A DNA stretch of 64,000 bases from Oryzobacter faecalis. GTDB lineage: Bacteria; Actinomycetota; Actinomycetes; Actinomycetales; Dermatophilaceae. The notes under the pieces were generated by a model. The model saw nothing but the letters and a program-made list of their open reading frames with translations, made no database searches and had not been told where the DNA came from. Each line of letters begins with the position of its first letter. The first letter of the stretch is position 1. Shown one piece after another: positions 46,250 to 54,022 of the stretch. The stretch is taken from assembly GCF_046764005.1 (NCBI RefSeq), contig NZ_JBKOFW010000003.1, positions 1 through 64,000 of the forward strand, given 5' to 3'. The translations under genes were made by a program, and so were the position numbers.

Positions 46250-47644
46250 TCAGGCGGCTGAGGTCAGGGGGAGGCCGGAGAGGCGGGCTCGGGCCGTGAA
46301 GTCGTCGTCGACGGCGACGACGTGGTGGCCGTGGGCAGCGAGGACGGAGGCGGCGATGGAGGCGCGGTAGCCGCTGGCGCAGTGCACCCACACCTCACCG
46401 GCCGGGACCTCGTCGAGCCGGGCCAGGATCTCGTGGACGGGGATGTTGACGGCGCCGGCGATGTGCGACTCCTCGTGCTCGGACTCGCGCCGGACGTCGA
46501 GGACGACCACCCGCCGGTGGTGGCGCACCTGCGCGAGGTCGGCGAAGTCCGCGCGCTCGAGGCGGCCCAGCGGTCCCTCGGTCCACTCCTCGGGCGACCC
46601 GGTGGCCGCGCCCTCGAGGTGGTCGATGCCGATGCGGACGAGCTCGCGCTGGGCCTCGGCCACCTGCGCGGGGCTCTCGCCGAGGAGGGTGAGGGGTGTT
46701 CCCCAGGGGATGAGCCAGCCGAGGTAGGTCGCGAACTGTCCGTCGACGCCGATGTTCAGGGTGCCGGTCACGTGCCCTGCGGCGAAGGCGGTCCGCGTGC
46801 GCAGGTCGACCACCCACTCACCGGCGGCGAGGCTCGCGGCGATGGCGTCGCGGTCGGCCCGCCGCGGCGCGGAGAGGTCGGCCGCGACGGGGCCGGCGGC
46901 GTTGGCGGGGGCCATGTGCGCGTAGTACGCGGGGTAGGCCTCGAGGTCGGCGAGGGTCTGCTCGACCCACTCCGACTCCGGCCGGGTGAGCACCGGGTTG
47001 GCCCGCCGCTCCGCGCCGATGGTCGAGGACGTGGCCCCGCCGGCCGAGCCCGGGGAGCAGAACGACCCGAACCCGTGGGTGGGGAGCACCTCCGCGACGT
47101 CGGGCAGCTCGTCGGCGAGGCGGTGGGCGGAGTCGAACTGGTGGTGGACCAGGTCGTGCGTGTGGTCGGGCCCGAGGAGGTCGGGCCGCCCGGTCGTGCC
47201 GTACAGGAGGGCGCCGCCGGTGAAGACCGCGACGACGCCCGCCGCCGACTCGAGGGCGTAGGAGAGGTGGGTGAACGTGTGGCCGGGCGTCGCGATGGCC
47301 CGGACCGCCAGGGTCGGGGAGACGTCGACGGTGTCACCGTCACGGACCGGGGTGCGCTCGAAGGCGACGTCGTCGTCGGCGTTGACGTGGTACGCGGCGC
47401 CCGTGCTCCGCGCGAGGGCGAGGCCGCCCGTCACGTAGTCGTTGTGGAGGTGGGTCTCGAAGACGTGCGTGATCCGAACCCCCTGCTCCGCGGCGAGGGC
47501 GAGGACGCGGTCGATGTCACGCTGCGGGTCGACGACGAGGGCGACGGTGCCGTCGTGGGCGAGGTAGGAGCGGTCGCCCAGTGACGGTGTGTCGATGGCG
47601 ATGACGACCGGCTCGGTCGGGGTCGGCGCGTGCGTGGTCGTCAT
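46250..47644 (-). CDS. Persulfide dioxygenase (MBL fold) fused to two rhodanese domains
   Basis: 464 residues. Metallo-beta-lactamase domain 10-240 with THLHNDYVTGG (iron ligands), PGHTFTHLSY and LPTHGFGSFC; it oxidises glutathione or low-thiol persulfide to sulfite. Rhodanese domain 1 (about 270-350) lacks the catalytic Cys; domain 2 (about 370-462) has VHCASGYRAS with the active Cys and makes or relays sulfane sulfur. GAAGGGA precedes the ATG. It heads an operon with the small Cys protein and SafE and is divergent from the CstR-like repressor, with two palindromic operators between. Confidence 0.92.
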   Translation of the reverse strand: MTTTHAPTPTEPVVIAIDTPSLGDRSYLAHDGTVALVVDPQRDIDRVLALAAEQGVRITHVFETHLHNDYVTGGLALARSTGAAYHVNADDDVAFERTPVRDGDTVDVSPTLAVRAIATPGHTFTHLSYALESAAGVVAVFTGGALLYGTTGRPDLLGPDHTHDLVHHQFDSAHRLADELPDVAEVLPTHGFGSFCSPGSAGGATSSTIGAERRANPVLTRPESEWVEQTLADLEAYPAYYAHMAPANAAGPVAADLSAPRRADRDAIAASLAAGEWVVDLRTRTAFAAGHVTGTLNIGVDGQFATYLGWLIPWGTPLTLLGESPAQVAEAQRELVRIGIDHLEGAATGSPEEWTEGPLGRLERADFADLAQVRHHRRVVVLDVRRESEHEESHIAGAVNIPVHEILARLDEVPAGEVWVHCASGYRASIAASVLAAHGHHVVAVDDDFTARARLSGLPLTSAA

Positions 47645-47703
47645 GCGGGATCCCTTCGACGGAACTGCCTCGTCGGCGTCGGGGCCGGGGCCGGGCAGCG
47701 ATT

Positions 47704-47721
47704 GATACTCGGGGGGGTATC
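47704..47721. promoter_or_regulatory. CstR/CsoR-type operator 1
   Basis: GATACTCGGGGGGGTATC, an imperfect palindrome of the ATACCC..GGGTAT class, 60-77 bp upstream of the persulfide dioxygenase start. Confidence 0.6.
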
Positions 47722-47737
47722 GCATACAGTGACCGTA

Positions 47738-47753
47738 ATACACCCGGGGGTAT
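47738..47753. promoter_or_regulatory. CstR/CsoR-type operator 2
   Basis: ATACACCCGGGGGTAT, near-perfect palindrome, centred 33 bp (about three helical turns) from operator 1 and 90-105 bp upstream of the repressor gene. Both sites lie in the divergent promoter region. Confidence 0.65.
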
Positions 47754-47842
47754 CCCCGTCAAATCGAGCCGTACCCACCTCGCGACGGGCGTGACCGTCG
47801 CCTGACCACGCCCGGCACCGCCGTCCGAAGGGAACCCGACCC

Positions 47843-48109
47843 ATGGTCGTCCTCGCCGCCACCGACATGGCGCCCGTCGTCAACCGGCTCCGCCGCGCCC
47901 AGGGGCAGATCGGCGGGGTCGTCCGCCTCATCGAGGAGGGGCGCGACTGCCGGGAGGTCGTGCACCAGCTCGTGGCCGCCAAGAAGGCCCTCGACCGTGC
48001 GGGCTTCGCCGTCGTCTCCTCCGGCCTGCGGGGCTGCGCCGCGTCCCCGGACGGGATGACCGACGAGGACGCCGCGACCCTCGAGAAGCTGTTCCTCTCC
48101 CTGGCCTGA
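47843..48109 (+). CDS. cstR: CsoR-family repressor, CstR-like persulfide sensor
   Basis: 88 residues, all-helical CsoR/RcnR fold (VNRLRRAQGQIGGVVRLIEEGRDCREVVHQL). Two cysteines, Cys36 and Cys65, fall at the numbering of the Mycobacterium CsoR copper ligands, but the His61 ligand is Gly here (SSGLRGC). Loss of His with both Cys kept is the signature of CstR, which senses persulfides by Cys-Cys crosslinking. Divergent from the persulfide dioxygenase operon with two operators between. GAAGGGA precedes the ATG. Confidence 0.82.
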   Translation: MVVLAATDMAPVVNRLRRAQGQIGGVVRLIEEGRDCREVVHQLVAAKKALDRAGFAVVSSGLRGCAASPDGMTDEDAATLEKLFLSLA

Positions 48110-48155
48110 CGCCGCGGGCGGTCGACCTCGCCCTCGCCCTCTGGCGGACCGCGCG

Positions 48156-48365
48156 TCAGGCGAGCCGGTAGCCGGCCTCCTCGACCGCGGACCGGACCTC
48201 GTCGAGCTCCAGCGCCTCGGCGCTCGTCACCGTGACGGCGCCGGTGGGCACGTCGACGGACACGTCGGTGACGCCGGGGAGGGCGCCCACCTCCTCGCTC
48301 ACCGAGGCTGCGCAGTGGCCGCACGTCATCCCCGTGACGGCGTAGGTGGTGGTGACGGCGGACAT
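48156..48365 (-). CDS. Heavy-metal-associated domain chaperone
   Basis: 69 residues, an HMA domain with VTGMTCGHCAASV. A Cu(I) chaperone like the gene at 32218 and close to it in sequence (shared VEEAGY.L end), suggesting duplication inside the island. It lies opposite the repressor gene and is preceded by a perfect CATACCCC-TGT-GGGGTATG palindrome, so a CsoR-family protein probably controls it. Confidence 0.9.
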   Translation of the reverse strand: MSAVTTTYAVTGMTCGHCAASVSEEVGALPGVTDVSVDVPTGAVTVTSAEALELDEVRSAVEEAGYRLA

Positions 48366-48405
48366 GCGGACCTCCGGGTCGTGGCTCGTGGGCTGAGTCG
48401 TCCAT

Positions 48406-48424
48406 CATACCCCTGTGGGGTATG
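48406..48424. promoter_or_regulatory. Perfect CsoR-type palindrome
   Basis: CATACCCC-TGT-GGGGTATG, 8-bp perfect arms, 41-59 bp upstream of the HMA gene at 48156-48365. It is the most symmetric member of this operator class in the window. Confidence 0.7.
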
Positions 48425-48453
48425 AACGGGGACCCGGAGGTGCGGCGTGAGGG

Positions 48454-49140
48454 TCAGGGCCCGCCGGTGGCGGCCGGCCGGGCCTTGCCCGGTCCGGTCG
48501 CAGGTGCCAGTGCCTGGTCGCCCTGGCTGCCCTGGCCGCCGGTCCCCGGGCACGACGTCGGCGCCGCGGTGGTCGAGGCCTGGGCGGCGGCACACGTCGT
48601 CGTCGGCGACGTCACGGACGGCTCGGGCTGCGTGGGTGCGGCGGCCGGCTGCTCTGTGGGGGGCGGCTCGGGGGCCGACGGCTCCTGGGCGGTGACGACC
48701 TCGCCCCCGACCGCGCTGCCCGGGGGAGCGGGGCGGTCGGGAAGGGCCGACCCGAGGTCCGTGCCCGACGAGTCGTCCGTCGAGGTGTCCGCCGCGGTCG
48801 GACCCGTGGGTGCCGGCACCGGGACGTCGGGCCGCGTCGGGTCGGTCGGAGCCGGCCGGGTCACGCCCTCGGCGAGGAGGACGCCCGCGGCGACCCGCTG
48901 CCCCTCGTCGGCCTGCGCCAGCTGCTGGTCGCGCCGGTCGTAGAACTCGACGGTGCACTGCCGGGCGTCCCGGGGGGTCTGCGCGCGGCTCAGGCAATCG
49001 ACGAAGAGGTCCTCGTTGAGGCGGGCCTCCGTGCGGCCGGCAGACCACTGCCACCCCGCGACCGCGATGAGGGCGGCGAGGGCGGCGAGCATCATCCCCA
49101 CCCGGACGACGAGTGGGCGCCCCCTGAGCGCCACCATCAT
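48454..49140 (-). CDS. Membrane-anchored exported protein with Pro/Thr-rich tail
   Basis: 228 residues. One helix at about 13-30, a short helical domain with two cysteines (VDCLSRAQTPRDARQCTVEFYDRRD), then about 140 residues of low-complexity Pro, Thr, Ala and Gln with two further cysteines near the end. No family recognised. It lies 123 bp downstream of the M50 peptidase gene on the same strand and may be part of that cluster. The low-complexity tail looks extracellular. Confidence 0.65.
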   Translation of the reverse strand: MMVALRGRPLVVRVGMMLAALAALIAVAGWQWSAGRTEARLNEDLFVDCLSRAQTPRDARQCTVEFYDRRDQQLAQADEGQRVAAGVLLAEGVTRPAPTDPTRPDVPVPAPTGPTAADTSTDDSSGTDLGSALPDRPAPPGSAVGGEVVTAQEPSAPEPPPTEQPAAAPTQPEPSVTSPTTTCAAAQASTTAAPTSCPGTGGQGSQGDQALAPATGPGKARPAATGGP

Positions 49141-49263
49141 GTGCCGAGGGTAGTTCCCCGACCTTCCTCCCGTCAGCAGGCCGGGGCGGGTCGCGAGCCG
49201 GTCAGCGGGCCCGCGGCCTCCTCACCGTCGGCGGAAGGGTCGCTCGCCGTGAGCCGCACGGCC

Positions 49264-51603
49264 TCACGGTGACGTCGACGGCTCCGGCACTGCGGACGGC
49301 TCGGGTGCGGGCGAGGGTGACCCGCTGGGTTCCGGCGACGGCTCGGGCTCAGGAGGAGCGGAGGGTGACGGCTCCGGTGCAGGCGGGTCGGCCGACGTCG
49401 AGGGCGTCGGCACCTCGCCGTCGCTGCTCGTCGGCGCGGGCCCGGCGGGCGCCGTGCCCGACGGGGACGGGCTGGGCGACGGCGTCGACGGCGCCCCCGG
49501 GCTGACGCCGACGGCCTCGAGGATGAGGGTCTCGTACGACGTGAGCCGAGCCCGGATCTCCGACAGGGAGAGGCCCTCGATCGAGGCGCCGAAGGCCGCG
49601 ATCTCGGCCCACAACGCCTCGAGGCGCTGGCGTGCCGCGGCATCGAGCTCGCCGGGGACGGTGATGACGAGCTGCTGCGCGAGGGCGACGGTCACGCACG
49701 CGATGCAGGCGTAGTTGACCGCGGCCGAGAGGTTCTGCGGGACGACGACGTCGGCCGATCCGACGATGAGGACGACCTGGAAGGCCACCGCCACGGTCTG
49801 GCACCCGGTGCAGCTGGCGAAGGCGTAGGCCTCGTTCGTGTTGAGGACGGTGTCGTCCTCGGCCCAGACGAGGGCGAGGGCCACGTCGTAGAGGGTGCCC
49901 CCGTCGGTCGTGTTGACGGCGAGGGCCTGGTTGTCGCCGTCCTCCGGAGGCAGCGGCCGGTCGAACGGGAAGACCCACGTGGGCAGGGCCCCCTCGGTCC
50001 CTCCGTCCTGGGGGACGAGGACGACCGACAGCGCCGGCTCGGCCGAGGTGGGCAGTTCGCCCTCGGCCGGCCACAGGGTGGTCGCGTGGCTCGTCCGACC
50101 TTCGACGAGACCCTCGGGGGTCGCGCGGGTCAGGGCGGGGACGGCGTCGCGGAGGGAGCCGCGCTCGTAGGCCTCGATGGGCCGGTAGGCGCCGGAGTTC
50201 GGCCACCAGGCCCACGCGAGCCCTGCCACCAGGGCTGCCGCGAGCACGCCGGCGAGGGCCCGACCGGCGGGCCGGCCCTCGGTGCGCCGCCACGTGCGGG
50301 TCGCCACCTGACGGACCGCGCGGACGAGGAGCAGCAGGGTCGCCAACACCGGGAAGGCGATCGCGATGACGCCGAGCACGCGCGCCGACGTGCCGAGGAC
50401 GTCGCCCTCGGCGAACCGGTCGGAGAGCAGGACCCACTGCTCGGACAGGCCCGAGGCCGCCGTGGCGAGCACGCGGGGGAGCGAGACGACCATGAGCAGC
50501 ACGGTCGCGACGAGCACGGGCACGACGACGAGGACCCAGACCGTCACGACGGCCCGCGCCCACGGCTTGAGGACCGTCGCTTCGGGCGAGCCCCAGCGCC
50601 ACGGCAGCAACGAGGCGAGGGTCGGTCCGATCCGGTGGTAGAGGTCGGGGACGCCGGTGAGGTCGGCGAGGACGTGGTAGCCGTCGAAGCGGACGAGCGG
50701 AGCGAGCTGGCGCACCATCTGGAGGACCTGGGTGGCGATGACGAGGAGGACGGCGTCCCAGCCGGTTCCGAACCAGACGCCGAACATCACCAGGGCGACG
50801 ATCGCGTTGAAGTACAGGCCCCCGAGGTCGGTGCGGACCCGTCCGGCGCGGCCGAGTCGGTAGCTGTCGGTGACGTCGGTGTAGAAGGCGGGCCACACGA
50901 GGTAGATGCCGGCGCCCATGGCCCCCGGCCGGGCACCCCCGTACCGCGCGGCGGCCGCGTGGCCGAACTCGTGGAAGCCCGCCGAGAGCACGGTCACGGC
51001 GAAGACCGTGAGGAGCAGCGCGGGCTGGTGGAACGCGTCGTGTGCGGCCGAGGCGAGCCCCTTCTCGACGAGCACCCAGGCACACACGGCGAGGAAGGCC
51101 AGCGTCACGAGGACGACGACGGCCGGCGCGAAGAGGACCGCGAACGGGGTGGTGAGCCGGCGGGTGGCGTCCTCGTCGGTGACGACGTAGCGCATCCGCA
51201 GTGCGAGAAGGGGGTTCGAGCGCTTGAGCTCGGGCTCGCTGCCGTCGGCCCGGCGCAGGAGGCCCAGCTCGCGCAGGCGCCCGACGAGGGTCTCGACGTT
51301 GTCGGCGCTGACCGCACGCCCCGTGGAACGAGTGAGCTCGTCGGCCACGGCGCCCGGCGTGCGGTGCCCGTCGACGGCCTCCAGGGCGGCGTAGAGGAGC
51401 GGAGTCAGCTGGATCGTCTGGCCGTCAGCGCGGCGCACCAGCGAAGGCGGCTCGCGGTAGCCCGAGCCGGGGACCTCACCGATGAGGACGAGGCCGTCGG
51501 CGCGCGCCGGGGCCCCCGTGGGGGGCGTGGGCGTGCCGGCGGGGGCAGGGGCCACGGCCCCCGCCCCCGCCACGGCACCACCGGCCCCGGAGAGGTCCTT
51601 CAC
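49264..51603 (-). CDS. PqqD-like domain and M50 metallopeptidase membrane protein
   Basis: 779 residues. Residues 38-120 look like a PqqD/RRE-type winged helix (IQLTPLLYAALEAVDG, LVGRLRELGLL) that can bind a precursor peptide. Membrane helices follow, with the zinc site HEFGH (His211, Glu212, His215) and FDGYHVLADL (Asp308), the peptide-type M50 pattern of YydH-like proteins. About 10 helices run to 465. Residues 470-705 form an outer domain with two CxxC pairs (598-601, 633-636), then a Pro/Ser/Glu-rich tail. GTG start 7 nt after the stop of the repeat protein, so the pair is translationally coupled. Confidence 0.8.
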   Translation of the reverse strand: MKDLSGAGGAVAGAGAVAPAPAGTPTPPTGAPARADGLVLIGEVPGSGYREPPSLVRRADGQTIQLTPLLYAALEAVDGHRTPGAVADELTRSTGRAVSADNVETLVGRLRELGLLRRADGSEPELKRSNPLLALRMRYVVTDEDATRRLTTPFAVLFAPAVVVLVTLAFLAVCAWVLVEKGLASAAHDAFHQPALLLTVFAVTVLSAGFHEFGHAAAARYGGARPGAMGAGIYLVWPAFYTDVTDSYRLGRAGRVRTDLGGLYFNAIVALVMFGVWFGTGWDAVLLVIATQVLQMVRQLAPLVRFDGYHVLADLTGVPDLYHRIGPTLASLLPWRWGSPEATVLKPWARAVVTVWVLVVVPVLVATVLLMVVSLPRVLATAASGLSEQWVLLSDRFAEGDVLGTSARVLGVIAIAFPVLATLLLLVRAVRQVATRTWRRTEGRPAGRALAGVLAAALVAGLAWAWWPNSGAYRPIEAYERGSLRDAVPALTRATPEGLVEGRTSHATTLWPAEGELPTSAEPALSVVLVPQDGGTEGALPTWVFPFDRPLPPEDGDNQALAVNTTDGGTLYDVALALVWAEDDTVLNTNEAYAFASCTGCQTVAVAFQVVLIVGSADVVVPQNLSAAVNYACIACVTVALAQQLVITVPGELDAAARQRLEALWAEIAAFGASIEGLSLSEIRARLTSYETLILEAVGVSPGAPSTPSPSPSPSGTAPAGPAPTSSDGEVPTPSTSADPPAPEPSPSAPPEPEPSPEPSGSPSPAPEPSAVPEPSTSP

Positions 51604-51610
51604 CGGCTGG

Positions 51611-52282
51611 TCACTGCTGGATGTCGGACGTCTGCTCGGTGGTGGCGCTGGCGTCGGCGTCGATGTCCTGGGTGATGATCGCGTCCTGCTGGGCGATCGC
51701 GACCGCGTCCGAGTCGACGGATGCGACGTTGGCCGCCACGGCTGCGTCGATGGGTGCGGCGACGTTGGCGTTCGCGGCGACGGCACCCGCGACGGGCGCG
51801 GCCAGGTCGAGGTCGGCGGCCAGGTCGACGTCGACGTCGAGGAGGTCGCCGTCGAGGACCGAGCCGGTGTCGCTGGGGTCGGTGGGCTCGATGGGCGTGC
51901 CCCCGGTGTCGGTGCCCCCGGTGTCGGTGCCCCCGGTGTCGGTACCCCCGGTGGTCGGCTCGCCGGCCTGGTCGATCGTGCTGTCCTGCTGGCCGTGGGC
52001 CACGGCCTCCCCGGTGATCCCCTGGTCGATGATGACGCCCTGGTCGGCCATCGCCTGGGCCTGCGACCCCACGGACAGGACGTTGGCGCCGACGGCCGCG
52101 TCGATGGGGGCCGCGACGTTCGCGTTGGCCGCGACTGCGAGGTCGATCGGCGCGGCCGCGTCGAGCCCGAGGTCGAGGTCGGCGTTGAGGTCGAGGAGGC
52201 TGATGACCTCCTTGTCGGGGAGTGCGGTGCCGCCCTCGAGGGCCAGTTCCTCGTCGGTGAGCGGAGTCGGGTCGTCGACCAT
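51611..52282 (-). CDS. Acidic two-repeat protein, possible substrate of the M50 protein
   Basis: 223 residues, no cysteine, no signal peptide. Two copies of a roughly 65-residue unit (about 26-91 and 146-211), each with DLNADLDL- or DVDLAADLDL-type lead, NANVAAPIDAAV, then a GVIIDQ or AIITQD end. A TDTGG-repeat linker joins them. The leader-like N-terminus (VDDPTPLTDEELALEGG) with an acidic stretch and GG is reminiscent of RiPP leaders, though the protein is far longer. AGGAG lies before the ATG at 52282. Coupled to the PqqD-M50 gene. I do not know a characterised homologue; similar Ala/Asn-repeat proteins occur beside such peptidases in other actinobacteria. Confidence 0.75.
   Translation of the reverse strand: MVDDPTPLTDEELALEGGTALPDKEVISLLDLNADLDLGLDAAAPIDLAVAANANVAAPIDAAVGANVLSVGSQAQAMADQGVIIDQGITGEAVAHGQQDSTIDQAGEPTTGGTDTGGTDTGGTDTGGTPIEPTDPSDTGSVLDGDLLDVDVDLAADLDLAAPVAGAVAANANVAAPIDAAVAANVASVDSDAVAIAQQDAIITQDIDADASATTEQTSDIQQ
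51905..51949. repeat. 15-bp tandem repeat coding TDTGG linker
   Basis: GGTGTCGGTGCCCCC occurs three times in tandem (third copy with one change) and encodes the repeated TDTGG linker of the two-repeat protein. Length variation here would keep the frame. Confidence 0.9.
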
Positions 52283-52476
52283 CGGTGGTGCTCCTGTTCT
52301 TCCGGGCGCGAACAGCCGGTCGGCCCCCGCGAGAGTGTGTGGCTGAGCAGCCCACAGTAGGGGTCCAGGCCTCTGACCTGCGGATTGGTGACGGGGCAAT
52401 CTCGGGGGCCAGCGACCGGCAGGCCCGCAGCGGCCCACGGCTCATGGCCGTGGCTGCCGCCCGTCAGCCACCGTGA

Positions 52477-52482
52477 TATAAC
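52477..52482 (+). promoter_or_regulatory. Strong -10 element before the leader peptide
   Basis: TATAAC within an unusually AT-rich patch, 8 nt before the ATG at 52491. Transcription should begin at or next to that ATG, giving a leaderless mRNA for the met-type operon. Confidence 0.6.
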
Positions 52483-52490
52483 TTCCACTT

Positions 52491-52586
52491 ATGCAGAGCC
52501 AAAGCACTGGTGAGGTATCCGGTCGCCGTCGTGCCATCCGGACCCTCATGCGCGCCTGCTGTCCCGAGTCCTGTCGCCGGTCCTGA
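52491..52586 (+). CDS. Putative leaderless Cys-containing leader peptide
   Basis: 31 residues: MQSQSTGEVSG, then an Arg-rich middle, ending MRACCPESCRRS with three cysteines in the last nine residues. The -10 element 8 nt upstream makes it leaderless. A perfect 7-bp hairpin has the stop codon in its loop. Short leaderless ORFs with Cys runs act as cysteine-responsive attenuators in mycobacteria, and the downstream genes are a methionine-type importer, so a sulfur-responsive attenuator is plausible. Only two Cys codons are adjacent, so the sensing capacity is uncertain. Confidence 0.5.
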   Translation: MQSQSTGEVSGRRRAIRTLMRACCPESCRRS

Positions 52587-52594
52587 CACCGGCG
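52575..52594 (+). promoter_or_regulatory. Hairpin at the end of the leader peptide
   Basis: CGCCGGT-CCTGAC-ACCGGCG: perfect 7-bp stem, 6-nt loop containing the leader TGA. A ribosome stalled at the Cys codons would keep it from forming, as expected for an attenuator. Confidence 0.5.
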
Positions 52595-52744
52595 GGGTGG
52601 CGCTCTCTCGCGCTCGCCCCCGGACCCGCCCGGCGCCGATGCGCGTCCGGCCCCCGGCCGCCTCCGCGGCACCGACCGGCACCGTCGCCGGACCCGAGCG
52701 GGCCTCCCGGCCCCCAGCGCCTCCCTGACCGACAAGGACTCCTC

Positions 52745-53827
52745 GTGACCGCCACCGCCTCACGCCCCGGACCACCCCGGGCCGTCGCCGCACGCACCCT
52801 CCCCCTCGTCGACCTCGAGGCCGCCGGCCGCTCCGCCGCCGAGCGCGCCGACACCCTCGACCGGCTCCGTGGTGCCGCGCACGAGCTCGGCTTCTTCTCC
52901 GTCGCCGGCCACGGCATCCCCCGCGCCGTGGAGGCCGACCTCCTCGCCGCCACGCGCACCTTCTTCGCCCTGCCCGAGGACGAGCGTCGCCGCATCTCGA
53001 ACCTGCGCTCACCCCACTTCCGCGGCTACACGAGCCTGGCGACCGAGCACACCCTCGGGAAGCCCGACGAGCGCGAGCAGCTCGACATCGGCGACGAACG
53101 CGACGCCATCGCCCTCGGTCCCGACGACCCTCCCCACCTCCGGCTCGTCGGGCCGAACCAGTGGCCCGAGCGGGTGCCCGAGCTGCGTCCTGCCGTGCTG
53201 CGCTACCAGGCCGAGGCCGGTCGGGTCGCGCGGACCGTCCTGGCCCTCCTCGCCGAGGCGCTGGGTGCCGACGCGGGCTGGTTCGACCGCTGGTTCGACG
53301 ACGAGGCCGTGACGACGACCAAGCTCGTCCGCTACCCGGCACCGCCCGTCGGTCTCGCACCGGCCGACGCGGGCCAGGGCGTCGGGGCGCACAAGGACTA
53401 CGGCTGGCTCGCCCTCGTCCTCCAGGACGAGCACCAGGGGCTGGAGGTCCGCGCCGACGACGGCGGGTGGATCGAGGCGACGCCGGTGCCGGGCACCCTC
53501 GTCGTCAACGTCGGCGAGGCCCTCGAGGTCGCGACGGGCGGCTACCTGCGGGCCAACGTCCACCGCGTCGTCGCCCCCCGCGACGGGGCCGACCGCTACT
53601 CGGTGCCCTTCTTCCTCGCGCCGCGCTACTCCGCGGCGGTCCCGCCGATCGCCCTGCCCGCCGAGCTCGCGGCCCGGGCCCGCGGCGTCGAGCAGGACCC
53701 CGCGAACCCCATCTACGCCGAGTACGGCCGCAAGGCCCTCGTCGGGTGGCTCCGTTCGCACCCCGAGGTGGCCCGTCGCCACCACGCCGACCTCCTCGAG
53801 GACCCGCAGTGGAACCCCACCGCGTGA
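52745..53827 (+). CDS. 2-oxoglutarate/Fe(II)-dependent oxygenase (isopenicillin-N-synthase family)
   Basis: 360 residues. N-terminal DIOX_N part (LPLVDLEAAG, LGFFSVAGHGIP), then the double-stranded beta-helix with iron ligands in GAHKDYGWL (HxD) and ANVHRVV, and RYSVPFF binding 2-oxoglutarate. It hydroxylates or cleaves a small substrate; linkage to a MetQNI-type importer suggests an organosulfur or amino-acid-like substrate that is imported and oxidised. GTG start after AAGGACTCCTC. Separated from the binding protein by 195 bp with no visible terminator. Confidence 0.88.
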   Translation: MTATASRPGPPRAVAARTLPLVDLEAAGRSAAERADTLDRLRGAAHELGFFSVAGHGIPRAVEADLLAATRTFFALPEDERRRISNLRSPHFRGYTSLATEHTLGKPDEREQLDIGDERDAIALGPDDPPHLRLVGPNQWPERVPELRPAVLRYQAEAGRVARTVLALLAEALGADAGWFDRWFDDEAVTTTKLVRYPAPPVGLAPADAGQGVGAHKDYGWLALVLQDEHQGLEVRADDGGWIEATPVPGTLVVNVGEALEVATGGYLRANVHRVVAPRDGADRYSVPFFLAPRYSAAVPPIALPAELAARARGVEQDPANPIYAEYGRKALVGWLRSHPEVARRHHADLLEDPQWNPTA

Positions 53828-54022
53828 CCGCCGTGTCCGCCCGGGGGCGCCGATGTCCGAGGCGGTGCGCCCCGGCGCCGGCACCACCCCGGCCGCCGGG
53901 CCCCACCGCGCGTCCCTGACCGACCCCCCGCACCACCACCCGTTCCGTCCCGCACCGACGCGGTCACCGCACCGGTCGCCCCGCCGTGCCCGCACGGCCC
54001 ACACACACAGAGAGAGAAACCC

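Noticed and set aside
51905..51949. The 15-bp repeat as a regulatory iteron
   Set aside because: It is in frame and encodes a TDTGG linker; no origin features surround it.
53828..54022. A short gene or leader between the oxygenase and metQ genes
   Set aside because: Possible frames are Pro/Arg-rich, lack a Shine-Dalgarno site or -10 element, and no hairpin is evident.
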